Source of the DNA: Helianthus annuus
Lineage: Eukaryota > Streptophyta > Magnoliopsida > Asterales > Asteraceae
Direction: 5' to 3'
Assembly: GCF_002127325.2 (NCBI RefSeq)
Contig: NC_035448.2
Span: 63,954,540-64,018,539 of the forward strand
Length of the DNA: 64,000 nucleotides
The position numbers and the translations under genes were made by a program. A model generated the notes under the pieces. It did not search any database. It was not told the DNA's origin and saw nothing but the letters and a program-made list of their open reading frames with translations. Shown here piece by piece: positions 23,838 through 34,410 of this stretch. The stretch's first letter is position 1, and every line of letters begins with the position of its first letter.

Positions 23838-23852
23838 TATTTTGGGGGCAAT
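23838..23852 (+). other. Polypurine tract, element C
   Basis: ATTTTGGGGGCAAT lies immediately before the 3' LTR start TGTTAG, as in B, D and H. Confidence 0.8.
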
Positions 23853-24574
23853 TGTTAGGGCTGGATTTTTATAACACATGATCCTTACATGTGATCCTAA
23901 CCAGTGATCCTTGTTTCTTTGGCAGATAGTGATCCTCAGCAGAGTTCCAGGATCAGGATCACGGACCATCATAGGGATCCTCATGCTAACAGTTGTTTTC
24001 ATTGAATTTAATGTTATCTTGCAGGAATGTCTAGCAGGATCCGCTCTTAGCATCGCAAACAAGGGACGCGTCTTTACAACTTTGGCATATGCTTAATCAG
24101 AGATGAACGTTGTAGAGGATATGGAAACTCCGCATGATTTAAGGGCGATAATTTAGGCTAGATTTACTTTTATTTCTAAAGGGGTAATGAGCTGATTGTT
24201 AGTTTATTTACCTAAAATAGGTCACTCACACTTGTATATATAACACTCTTCCCCATTCGGAAGACACACGACAACACATTTCTCACACGCTTAGACACTC
24301 GATACTATAGTGATCCTTGTACTCAGCTCATTATCATCCGAATTTGTAACCATTTTTTGTTATATTGAAGTTTGGTGATCGGTAGTTGCCATCACCCGAG
24401 GTTTTTTATGCCGGAAATCATTCATTGATCAAGGGCTTTTTCCTCGTATAAATCCTTGTGTCACTTGCATATTTCAAAATAAAGTGATCCTTTATTTTTT
24501 CAACAAACCAAGCATCATTCCCCGTTTACTTAGAGTTTGGTTGCATTATCCTTGTGTGATTTTTGACCAAAACA
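23853..24574 (+). repeat. 3' LTR of element C
   Basis: This 722-bp copy of 14061-14782 has about five substitutions seen by eye (for example cggcatg/ccgcatg and ccggaga/ccggaaa). It ends AAAACA and is followed by the target duplication GTATC. Confidence 0.93.
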
Positions 24575-25730
24575 GTATCCAGGTCTTGAACCAAGTTTTC
24601 AACATTTCCTTCAGGATCACGGATACTTGTTCTTACAGTAGGAACCACCATTTCTGTAGGGATCATTGATTCTCCTCCAAATACCAAAGAGAATGGAGTT
24701 TGACCAGTAGCATTCTTGGGAGTTGTCCTATCAGCCCATAATACATAAGGTAGCTCTTCTGCGCATTTTCCTTTCTTGGATCCAAGTTTCTTTTTCAAGT
24801 TGTTGATGATGATCTTGTTGGATGATTCTGCCTGGCCATTAGCTTGTGGGTGGACTGGTGTTGATGTTATCATCTTAATCCCTCAGCTGTCACAAAAGTT
24901 AGTAGTTCTACTCCCAATAAATTGGGATCCATTATCACATACAATTTCAGAAGGGATACCAAATCTAGTAATAATATTTCTTTTGATAAAGGATATCACT
25001 TCTTTCTCTCTGACTTGAGCAAAGGCTTCAGCCTCTATCCACTTGGAGAAGTAATCAGTCATAGCAAGCATGAATACTTTTCCACCAGGTGCCTTAGGAA
25101 GCTTACCAACTATATCCATTCCCCATCTTATAAATGGCCAAGAGGAGGATATAGGATGCAAGAGTTCAGCTGGTTGATGAAGGATATTACTATGTCTTTG
25201 ACAAGGGTCACATCTTTTAGCAGAATCCATAGCATCCTTCTTCATAGTAGGCCAATAGTATCCTATCCTCAGGATCCTTGAGAATAATGCCCTGCCCCAG
25301 TGTGATTTCCACAATCTCCTTCATTGAGATCCTTTAAAACTTCTTGAATTTCAGGATCCTCAATACATCTAAGATATGGTCGTGCAAGAGATCGTTTGTA
25401 TAGCATGTTATTCAATATTGTAAATTGAGATACCTTAATTTTGAAAGCTCTGGGGTTTTCTCCTATAGGGATCTCTCCATGTTGGATATATCTCATGATT
25501 GGGAGGATCCAGGATCCTGATTGCGGAGCATCACTAGGTATGATCACAGAATCTTCTCCTATCTCCATAGCCACATGATCCTCGATAGCAGGATTCAGGA
25601 TATGGATAATAGGGATTTTGATATCCTCTGGGATCTTCAAGGATGATCCTAAATTGGCCAGTGCATCAGCTTCTGCATTCCCTTCTCTTGGTACCTGTGT
25701 CAAACAAAAGATGCAAAAGAGAGTGCCAAC
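24575..25730 (-). pseudogene. Element B integrase core and end of second RNase H
   Basis: On the minus strand from 25730: the end of the archaeal-like RNase H (VPREGNAEADALANLGSSL), linker, integrase zinc finger (GNHTG...CDPCQRH), D (MDIVGK), D (CDNGSQF), E (QAESSNK), then the break at 24575 where C is inserted. Defects are a TGA replacing the Trp of WGIKMIT (about 24882) and a one-base deletion in the zinc-finger region near 25295 ('ctgccccagtg' against 'ctgcccccagtg'). The upstream side is cut at 25730/25731 by element D inside the codons for ALSF. Confidence 0.88.
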
Positions 25731-26446
25731 TATTTTGCTCAAAAATCTGATGAGGATAATGCAACCAAACTCTATGTTACGGGGTATGATGTTTGAAATG
25801 AGGAACAATGATAACGATCACTCAGATATAATTTGCACAATTGACACAAAGATTTATACGAGGAAAAAGCCCTTGATCAATGAATGATCTCCGGCATAAA
25901 AAACCTCGGGTGATGGAAACTACCGATCACCAAGTTCAAATTAACCAACAAATGTTTACAACTTCGGATAGTAATGAGCTAGGTACAAGGATCACTATGG
26001 TGTAACGTGCAAGAATGTGTGAAAATTGTTAAGTGTTTTGCTGAATGCTCAAGAGTGCATTTGTACGAGTGTGTGTAGCTGAAATTAGCCAAGTGTTCTA
26101 AAAGCTAGCTCGTTACCCCTTTAAAAATAGAAGTTAACTAGCCTAACAAACTATCCGAAATTCGTGCCATGCTCCCACGTTCTCCACAACGTCCATTTCC
26201 AGTCAAACGTGTGCGAAATAGTCGTGGAATATTCCTTAGTAACGTTGCTAAGACCAGGTCCAACTTGTTACTCCTGCAAAACAATACAAAATTCAAAGAG
26301 AACAATCGTTAGTATAAGGATCCTTAGGGTGATCCATGATCCTGATCCTGAAACACTTCTGAGGATCACTATCTGTCACAGAAGTAAGGATCACTAATAG
26401 GATAACAAGTGAGGATCACGGGCTATTAGAAAATCCTCCCCTAACA
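25731..26446 (-). repeat. 3' LTR of element D
   Basis: This 716-bp LTR in minus orientation starts TGTTAGGGGAGG (26446) and ends TTTTGAGCAAAATA (25731). The end has two changes from GACCAAAACA. A polypurine tract (TTTTGGGGGCAAT) lies at 26447-26460 on the minus strand. Confidence 0.85.
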
Positions 26447-26563
26447 ATTGCCCCCAAAATATAAGGAGTAATTTGTAAAATGAGCGAGTTATATTTTGCT
26501 GATCTTATCCGCAACTAACTAACGGATATATAGCCATTGTAATCGAACTATTCGTTGCAATCC

Positions 26564-26610
26564 TGACGTCACAGAAGTGACTACCCTACAAAATCATGAT
26601 TATAAATAGG
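26564..26610 (+). promoter_or_regulatory. Promoter of antisense gene, element D
   Basis: A perfect TGACGTCA (26564-26571, bZIP-type site) and TATAAATAGG (26601-26610) lie about 150 bp before the start codon. The two AACGGCTA boxes of the other copies have decayed here (tagccattg and attcgttg). Confidence 0.6.
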
Positions 26611-26751
26611 AGATAGAGATAGGATCAATTAGCATTTAAATTTCGGAGATACTCCCTTTATAATCTCATCCGAAGATCAAACAGGTATTCTCTCTTCATC
26701 TTTTTCCTTTTTTTACTCTGTTTTATTTCTTTTTCCATCATCTCGCCAAAA

Positions 26752-28354
26752 ATGTTGCTCCGGAACTCTCCTGCTAAGGATCACCAGAAAAACAGCCCTT
26801 TTAAAAGTCAAGGAATCATTACAGATTCTGCAAAGGAACGCTGCTGTTTCACCGATCCTCAGATCGATAGGATCTGCTATTGCTTTCCTGCAGACACCGT
26901 ATTTAAATCCTTCGATCCCACTGCCCTGAGCGATCACGTTTCTGAATCATGGGTTGCCTTCCCTGTTACTCCGTTCACCATAGGATACACCTATCCTTTC
27001 CCGACCTTTACCCAGTCCTTCTTCTCCCTAACTGGCATCTCGTACATCCAAGCCATGCCAATGATCTGGAGGGTTTTGTATACCCTTGAAAGGATCATTG
27101 AGTAGGAGGGGATAGACCTAGGAATGTCAGAGCTGGGCGAGATGTATGATCTCACTACCTTTGGTTCCCACCGGTACTTGTTCAAACGAAAGCCTGGTGA
27201 AGAACACCCAATCTTCAAGGCCACTAAGAACGACACTAATTGGAAACGGCGTTTCTTTTTTGTCAGAAGAGATACCATTCCCAATGGAAAAGATCTACCA
27301 AGAAAATGGGCCACCCATGGTAGGATAGAGGATCCTGAGAAGGATCACCAAACAGTCTCCTTTTGTATGAGAATCACTAACATCCTTTTGTTCTTTGTTA
27401 TGCAGCTATCACCGTCTCATACCTCAGACTGTCTCCTGCTGCCAAAGAGAGGCTTGCTGCCTTTAGAAGACTCAATCCTGAAATCAGATCATTCAAGACA
27501 ACCACCCAGGATTCACAAGAGGTATCCTCAGGTTCTGTCACGATGTCAAGTAAGTATCGTGTTTAAAAATTCAAATAAACAGTTAAATATAACTAGGATA
27601 AAGATACTTATCTTGTTTTGATTGTGCAGGTGCTGGAAAATCCTCAAAGTCCGCCTCAAAGTTCAGCGTCACTGATCTTGCTAATGTCAGATCCTCCAAG
27701 AAGAAAACTCCTGCTAGCCCAACTGCTTCAATCCCCAAGGCACCTTCCAAGGGAAGGGGAGGCAAGAAAAGAAAGGCCTCTGAAGCTGAGGATCTGCAAG
27801 GTCTGCCCTTGATCCGCCAACAATTCCTTGAGTACTTCAATGAGGTAAGGATCACTGTCCCTGCTTGTATATCCTGCTTGTTTAAGGATCACCTGGTCTT
27901 GAACTATCCTTTATCCTCTTTGCAGAAATTCGCTGAGATTGAGGATTATGTTGGCCACGTTGAGGATCAGGATAGGAAGATTGCTGACCTCCAACATGTT
28001 GCACTGCTAAAGGATCTCAAGATTGCCGACCTTCAGAAGGATCTCCAGAATGCCAAAAATGAGACGGCTAAGGTGTTGATCAATGCTGACTACGAGAAGC
28101 ACGAGATCACCGAGGATGCCAAAGTCTCTGCCGCCATAGCAATGTACAAGACCAAACTGCAGATGGCCTTGGAAGCTCAGGATCCTGATTTTGACAGGAG
28201 CAACTGGGATGTGGAAGGCTGGAAGGCAAGGTTGGCTGAGCTGGACGATGAAGAGGAGGCTGAAGAGATCCTGACGATTGAGGCTGGAGGCAGTGGCAAG
28301 GATCAAGGTGGTGAAGCAAGTGGAGCCGGAGGTGGTGATGCAGCGAAGGTTTAG
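26752..28354 (+). pseudogene. Antisense four-exon gene, element D (one stop)
   Basis: Exons 26752-27319, 27406-27549, 27630-27844 and 27926-28354 (568, 144, 215 and 429 bp; 452 codons). All six splice dinucleotides are canonical (GTAGG/GCAG, GTAAG/GCAG, GTAAG/GCAG). The only lesion I see is TAG at 27103-27105, where C and F have CAG in RIIEQ.GIDLG. Element H has TAG at the same codon. Domains are as in C: an N-terminal FFSLTGISYIQAMPMIWRVLYTLERI domain, a basic middle part (GRGGKKRK) and a C-terminal coiled coil KIADLQKDLQNAKNE. Confidence 0.78.
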
Positions 28355-29687
28355 GCTGCGTGATTGGGCGATGATGGAAACTTCTAGACATAGCCAGAGC
28401 CCAATTTTTTAGTTTGATGGTTGTTTTTGTTGAACAATTGTTGGTTTGTACTTGAACAATAGTTTTAGGGTTAAGGATCCATGATCCTTTAGACAATAGG
28501 TAGGATTGCAAATGGTGGAGGGATCCTCTGTTTGGGGGATGAAGCCATTGTGATCCTGCCGCCTTTTAATTACCTGCATGCTAAGACCGCATAAACAATG
28601 GACACCTGTTGCCAACCCATGTGGACGGGCCACATTTTGCTGGTAGAAACGTGGGTTGGCAACCTTGACAACTTTTGGTGGTTTAACGTTTGTTAATAAA
28701 ATAACTTTAATCTTTTTTGGCTTATCTTGTGTTGTTATCCTTGTTTGTCTTTTTTAATTTTCAATTGCTTTGATATACACTTGTCTAAATAAGAAATCTT
28801 GAATAAGTTAGATTGAAAATACTTAGGATATGATCTAGGATCAAATATCCTATAGTTGAAAAATCCCAAAAAGTAGTATATTTTAAGGATCATAAGTTCA
28901 GTTGTCAAGTTACAAGGGTTATTCAAATAAACAATGAACAAAATTAAAATAGTTAAGGATCATACCTGAGGATCCAAGTTAGGATCCTAACCCTTAATTC
29001 CATAACCAGGATAACTATAAGGCAAACCTTAGAGAGATGTAAGGATCAAGGATCCTTAGTTGTTTGACTTCAAAGACCTGAAATAGAGCATAACTTGGGA
29101 CTAAGCCAATATAAGATAAAAGTTAGCAACTAGGGACAAGCCCAAGGATAACTGGGGACAAGCCCAAGGATAACTGGGGACAAGCCCAAGGATAACTGGG
29201 GACAAGCCCAAGGATCGTTTGTAAACTGGAGATGGCCCTAACTGGCGACTATCCAAACGTGAAAACGTTAGAAACCTTAGGAACGGATGTATGGTACGTC
29301 TACCATTATACGTAGGATCCTAGGTATAGCCAGTACAATGGAATTATCATCCCCTAAAGCAAGTACTGGTCCCACTGCCATGAACTATACCAGGATCATC
29401 ATGCGCTACAGGCGGAACTGGGGTCAAGCCCAAATAACTGGGGTCAAACCCAAGGAACTGATTGCTTCTGTGGATAATTAACATTTTGCTAAGGATACCT
29501 GAACTTTCAAAACTCAGAATCACGTGAGAGATGGATAAAGGACACATGATCCTTATCCTTATATGAGAAAATAAGGAAATGAAATAGTTTGAGATTAGGA
29601 TATTACCAAAGTAAGGATCGTCTGTGCTTTAAGGATCCTTCAAGGATACCCATAATGTAAGGATCATCTGTTCTATGAGGATCCTGC
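28355..29687. other. Convergent non-coding region, element D
   Basis: It contains the TTGCCAACCCA/TGGGTTGGCAA hairpin (28610-28661), four copies of 'aactggggacaagcccaagg' (about 29129-29213), and the conserved 'ggaacggatgtatggtacgtct' block (29280-29301). No gene is seen. Confidence 0.6.
29129..29213. repeat. About 22-bp tandem repeats, element D
   Basis: Four copies of 'ataactggggacaagcccaagg' lie head to tail, nearly identical to each other (the first copy reads 'actagggac'). Confidence 0.78.
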
Positions 29688-30886
29688 TCACATGAAATAT
29701 TTCTTCAAATGCACAGCATTCCAGGCTCTTGGTAGCAAATCACCTTCCATAGTCAGCAATCGATATGCCCCCTTTCCTGCCTCAGCTTCAATCAAGTAAG
29801 GGCCTTCCCATTTTGGTGCCAATTTTCCATCAGCAGGATTGGTGGTATTCTGAAATGCTATCCTTAACACCATATCACCAATTTGAAACTTCCTGATCCA
29901 GACATTTTTATTGTAAATACCAGCCATTCTTTGTTGATAACTGGCCATCCTTATCCTAGCCATATCCCTGATTTCTTCAATAGTATCCAGGTCTTGAACC
30001 AAGTTCTCATCATTTTCCTCAGGATCACGGATACTTGTTCTAGCAGTTGGAACCACCATTTCTGTAGGGATCACTGATTCTGCCCCAAATACCAAAGAGA
30101 ATGGAGTCTGGCCTGTAGCATTCTTGGGGGTTGTCCTATCAGCCCAAAGCACATAAGGTAGTTCTTCTGCCCATTTCCCTTTTTTAGATCCAAGCTTCTT
30201 CTTCAAATTGTTGATGATGATCTTGTTGGATGATTCTGCCTGACCATTAGCTTGTGGGTGGACTGGTGTTGATGTTATCATCTTAATCCCCCAGCTGTCA
30301 CAAAAGTTAGTAGTTCTGCCCCCAATAAATTGGGAACCATTATCACATATAATTTCAGAAGGAATACCAAATCTAGTTATAATATTTCTTTTAATGAAGG
30401 ATATCACTTCCTTTTCTCTGACTTGGGCAAAAGCTTCAGCCTCTATCCACTTGGAGAAGTAATCAGTCATAGCAAGCATGAACACTTTTCCACCAGGTGC
30501 CTTAGGGAGTTTACCAACTATATCCATACCCCATCTCATAAATGGCCAAGAGGAGGATATCGGATGCAAAAATTCAGCTGGTTGGTGGAGGATATTGATG
30601 TGTCTCTGACAAGGATCACACTTCTTAGCATACTCCACAGCATCTCTTTTCATAGTTGGCCAATAGTATCCTGTCCTCAGGATCCTTGAGAATAATGCCC
30701 TGCCCCCAGTGTGGTTTCCACAATCTCCTTCATGGAAGTCTTTTAAAACTTCTTGGATTTCAGGATCCTCAATGCATCTTAAATATGGTCCTGCAAGAGA
30801 TCGCTTATACAACATATTATTTAAAATTGTGAATTGAGATACCTTAGTTTTGAAAGCCCTAGGGTTTTCTCCTGTAGGAACCTCTC
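29688..30886 (-). CDS. pol: Element D integrase, open to the F insertion
   Basis: The minus strand is open from the junction at 30886 to the stop at 29688. It starts [26 protein letters not shown] and runs through the HHCC zinc finger ([11 protein letters not shown]...[11 protein letters not shown]), D ([14 protein letters not shown]), D ([12 protein letters not shown]), E ([13 protein letters not shown]) and the GDMVL...[21 protein letters not shown]-terminus, ending HLKKYFM. This is a part of the polyprotein, so there is no start codon of its own. All three catalytic acidic residues are present. It is cut off from its RT by element F. Confidence 0.88.
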
Positions 30887-31604
30887 TGTTAGGGCTGGAT
30901 TTTTATGACATATGATCCTTACATGTGATCCTAACCAGTGATCCTTATTTCTTTGGCAGATAATGATCCTCAGAAGAGTTCCAGGATCAGGATCACGGAC
31001 CATCATAGGGATCCTCATGCTAACAGTTGTTTTGATTGGATTTAATGTTATCTTGCAGGAATGTCTAGCAGGATCCGCTCTTAGCAACGTAATCAAGGGA
31101 CTCATCTTTACAACTTTGGCATATGCTTAATCAGAGATGAACGTTGTAGAGGATATGGAAACTCAGCATGATTTAAGGGCGATAATTTAGGCTAGATTTA
31201 CTTTTATTCCTAAAGGGGTAATGAGCTGATAGTTAGTCTATTTACCTAAAATAGGGCTACTCACACTTGTATATATAGCACTCTTCCACATTCGGAAGAC
31301 ACACAACACATTCCTCACACGCTTAGACACAATACTATAGTGATCCTTGTACTCAGCTCGTTACCATCTGAAGTTGTAACCATTATTTGTTATATTGAAG
31401 TTTGCTGATCGGTAGTTGCCATCACCCGAGGTTTTTTATGCCGGAGATCATTCATTGATCAAGGGCTTTTTCCTCGTATAAATCCTTGTGTCACTTGCAT
31501 TTTTCATACTAAAGTGATCCTTTACTTTTTCATCAAACCAAGCATCATTCCCCGTTTACATAGAGTTTGGTTGCATTATCCTTGTGTGATTTTTGACCAA
31601 AACA
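30887..31604 (+). repeat. 5' LTR of element F
   Basis: This 718-bp LTR runs from TGTTAGGGCTGG to GACCAAAACA, with TATATATA at about 31270-31277 and the conserved 'cccgaggttttttatgccgg' block. It is close to C's LTR, with scattered changes. Confidence 0.9.
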
Positions 31605-31607
31605 GTT

Positions 31608-31625
31608 TGGCGCCCACCGTGGGGC
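31608..31625 (+). other. Primer-binding site (tRNA-Lys), element F
   Basis: TGGCGCCCACCGTGGGGC, identical to that in C. Confidence 0.85.
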
Positions 31626-31683
31626 AATTGGTGCTTCATTCATAAAAAGTTTTTCTGTTGGTGACCATTCCGGAGTGTTGCAT

Positions 31684-34125
31684 TGTGACACTTCGGGTTT
31701 TCCCGGACAACCATTTCTGTAATTGATCAACTTGTATTTATATTTATATATATTATTATTAAATGAAAATCGGTGATTTATCGTTACGTGTTCATTGTTG
31801 AGAAGGTGTACGTATATATGTATTTATATATATATATGTATAAGTGTGTATGTGAGACGAGCCGAGACCCGACTCGAGACCGCTTGGTCTCGAGTGAACA
31901 GCAAGTGTTGGGCCGGTTAGGGCCTTGCGACCGAGAACCCAACTCGGAAACCCCTAAGCCCACTCGTGACATTATATAAACCGACCCTCCCCTCCCTTAA
32001 CCATTTTTACAACACTCTCCCTCACTCACTCCTTCTTCCTCACTAAAACCCTAAAACCCTAGCACAACACCCTCATTTCCTCTCCTTTCCTTCTTCCTCG
32101 GATCAACCGGTAACAAGATCACTCTCGGATTCTAGCTCGAGATCATCATTTGGAGCTTGGTTCATTGATTCCTTGTACCCCTACTTCCAACCGGTTAGCA
32201 TGAATATCCTTATAGTTGTTTTGCTTGTTTGTCTTGTTACTAAAATGCTTGATAGTGCTTGATTGTCGATGTTCGTTGCTATAAAATGCTTGTTTGATGA
32301 TAAAGGTGGTTGCTTGAAATGATTTAGTGTCTTAATGAAAATGATCCGGTTATGTGTTAAATGGTTTTGTTATTTGGTTAGTGCTAGAAGCTTGTTTGGA
32401 TGGTTTTGACCGAATGATATGCATGATTTGCTTGATCCTATGAGTTCTGATTAATGATGAAACATGCTAGACTAGGAACCGAAAATAATGATACCGATTA
32501 TGTTCATTTATGTTAAAACAGATTGTGTTAAATATGTGTTCTTTGATCTTAGTTTTTCCCTTACAAAGAACTTATGGTTTTATGCTTAAAAGATGAATAT
32601 TATGAATATTATGATGAACAATTTGAATGCCATGAAATATTTTGAATATGCTTGTTTAATCTGTTTTGATTGCAAGATAGACAAGAAAACATGTTTAGTG
32701 GGCATGGTACACAAATTACATGAAAATGCAATATCATTGGATAGTACACTGCACAGGTTCTAGAAGGATTCAGGTGCACGCAACGACGGTTGCGAGTCGG
32801 AACCCTCGGTTGCGACTCGAGACCACAACGTGATTTGTCGAGACCTCCCGGTTGCGACTCGCAAAGCAGCTCATGATCAACCGCAACAACGGTTGCGAGT
32901 CGGAAATCCCTGGTTGCGACTCGGAACCAAAGCATGATGAGCCGAAACCGCGGTTGCGAGTCGGAATCCTTAGTTGCGACTCGTAACCATGCATTCTCGA
33001 GTCGAAACCATGAACCCTTGTCTCGACTGGGCTGTTATTGGGCCAAAGAGTTTGTTAGATTATCTGTTAACTGGACTGCTTGTGTATCTGTTACTGTTTA
33101 GGCCCAATACCCCCAACTGTTTGATTGTATGCATGATTAAGTGTGCCTATATGTGTTCGCTATGTGTTGACTTGTACCCGACTTGACCCATATTTGGTAA
33201 CCATGTTAGGACATGGTGACCAACATACTTGACCGGGTAAAATAATCTACCGAGCAACCCAAGGTGAGTTCACAACTTAAAAGCATGCGTCCCGGTGGTT
33301 TGGGACACGAGACTGAAACAACCCTATCCCCTTGTAAAGGGGATACCATTTACATTCCTTCCCTAGTTACTGGGAACAAACTTACTTTACCTTCCCTTGT
33401 ATTGGGAAACCTTTTAGTTAATTACTGTTTATACGGAATGCAACCAAACGGCACTAAACGCAACTCTATCACTCAAGTCCCTACTACATAATACCGATTA
33501 GTCGCCGGGGCCAGGCGAACGGGTTATTAGTTGATAGCGCTATTTAGGTTTTACCAACCTCACACCGTGCCATGGTATGGGATCGGTCGTGAACTAATGT
33601 ACTCAGGCATCCGTCAATGATGATAGAACATTGACATCGGGGCATCCTGCGGATACGCAAACGGTTACCTAGTGTTCGGTATTGGAAAAAACAGTTTAGT
33701 CGCTAACTTTTGGGGTAGCTCCCCATGGCATGTATAAACGGATAAATTAACTGGTGAAACAAGTTTTTGGTAATTAAAACTGGGCAACTAGTGAACTCAC
33801 TCAGCATTATTGTTGACCCCCTTACTGCATGCTTTGCAGGTGGCCAGTGACTGGAGCAGCTGCTTGGGATGTGTAGTGGTCGTCTGCCCGTGTGTTGGGC
33901 ATTTACCTTATGAACATTGTTTAAAACTGTTTATTTATGCTTCCGCTACTTATTACTGTTTGAACTTGAAACCTTAAACTCTGAACTTGATATTTGCTAA
34001 TCTTATGGTTAGTAAGTATTACTTTTGTTATCAATTTAACTAGTCAGTATAATTGGTGGCTGGATCCTGGTCAGTCACGCCCTCGAAGCGGGTGTTATCC
34101 GCAGGTGGAATTTGGGGGTGTGACA
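31684..34125 (+). repeat. 5' LTR of Tekay element G
   Basis: It runs from TGTGACACTTCGGG to GGGGGTGTGACA, 2442 bp. A TATA box (TATATAAA, about 31973) is followed by a CT-rich leader with 'accctaaaaccctag'. A CG-rich repeat block lies at 32782-33003. Confidence 0.92.
32782..33003 (+). repeat. CG-rich 'ggttgcgactcggaa' repeats in G LTR
   Basis: About seven copies of a 15-bp word, alternating 'ggttgcgagtcggaa' and 'ggttgcgactcg', are spaced 25-35 bp apart. The same block is in the 3' LTR (about 47633-47854). It stands out as a CpG-rich island in AT-rich DNA. Confidence 0.7.
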
Positions 34126-34128
34126 GAT

Positions 34129-34146
34129 TGGTATCAGAGCCATTGG
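34129..34146 (+). other. Primer-binding site (tRNA-Met), element G
   Basis: TGGTATCAGAGC lies three bases after the LTR end. It is complementary to the 3' end of plant initiator tRNA-Met, the usual primer of chromoviruses. Confidence 0.88.
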
Positions 34147-34410
34147 TTATAGTGAACTTGGTTTTAAAAAGGGGAAAATCTTTTTGAGAAAAAGCAGACT
34201 ATAACCCGTGACTCGTGACGACACTACACTCCAAGTGCAAGGCTCGACTTATCTGACCTCATAGCTCGGACCCATATTTACTTGCTTAACTGTCTTATGC
34301 TTTCTACTTTACTATACGTACTAGTTTGCCTGATTAGATAGATACGTCTCCTCTCTTCTATCTCATTCTCGCTATGTTACGACACCACACTCATACTATG
34401 TTTTCTGGTT

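Larger units (their letters stand above)
25731..30886 (-). mobile_element. Tat element D, 3' half
   Basis: This minus-strand element is inserted into B's second RNase H. Visible parts on the minus strand: integrase (30886-29688), non-coding repeats, antisense gene (plus strand), polypurine tract, 3' LTR (26446-25731). Its 5' half is separated by element F, inserted at 30887, and must lie beyond the window. Confidence 0.85.
30887..31683 (+). mobile_element. Tat element F, 5' LTR and leader
   Basis: F is inserted in plus orientation into D's integrase upstream region (left flank 'cctctc'). This piece holds the LTR, the primer-binding site and about 60 bp of leader. It is cut at 31683/31684 by Tekay element G with target duplication TGCAT, and F resumes at 49430. 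Confidence 0.88.

Noticed and set aside
33264..33491. 75-codon frame in the Tekay LTR (also at 48115)
   Set aside because: Present in both LTR copies but in non-coding LTR sequence with no recognisable domain; chance frame.
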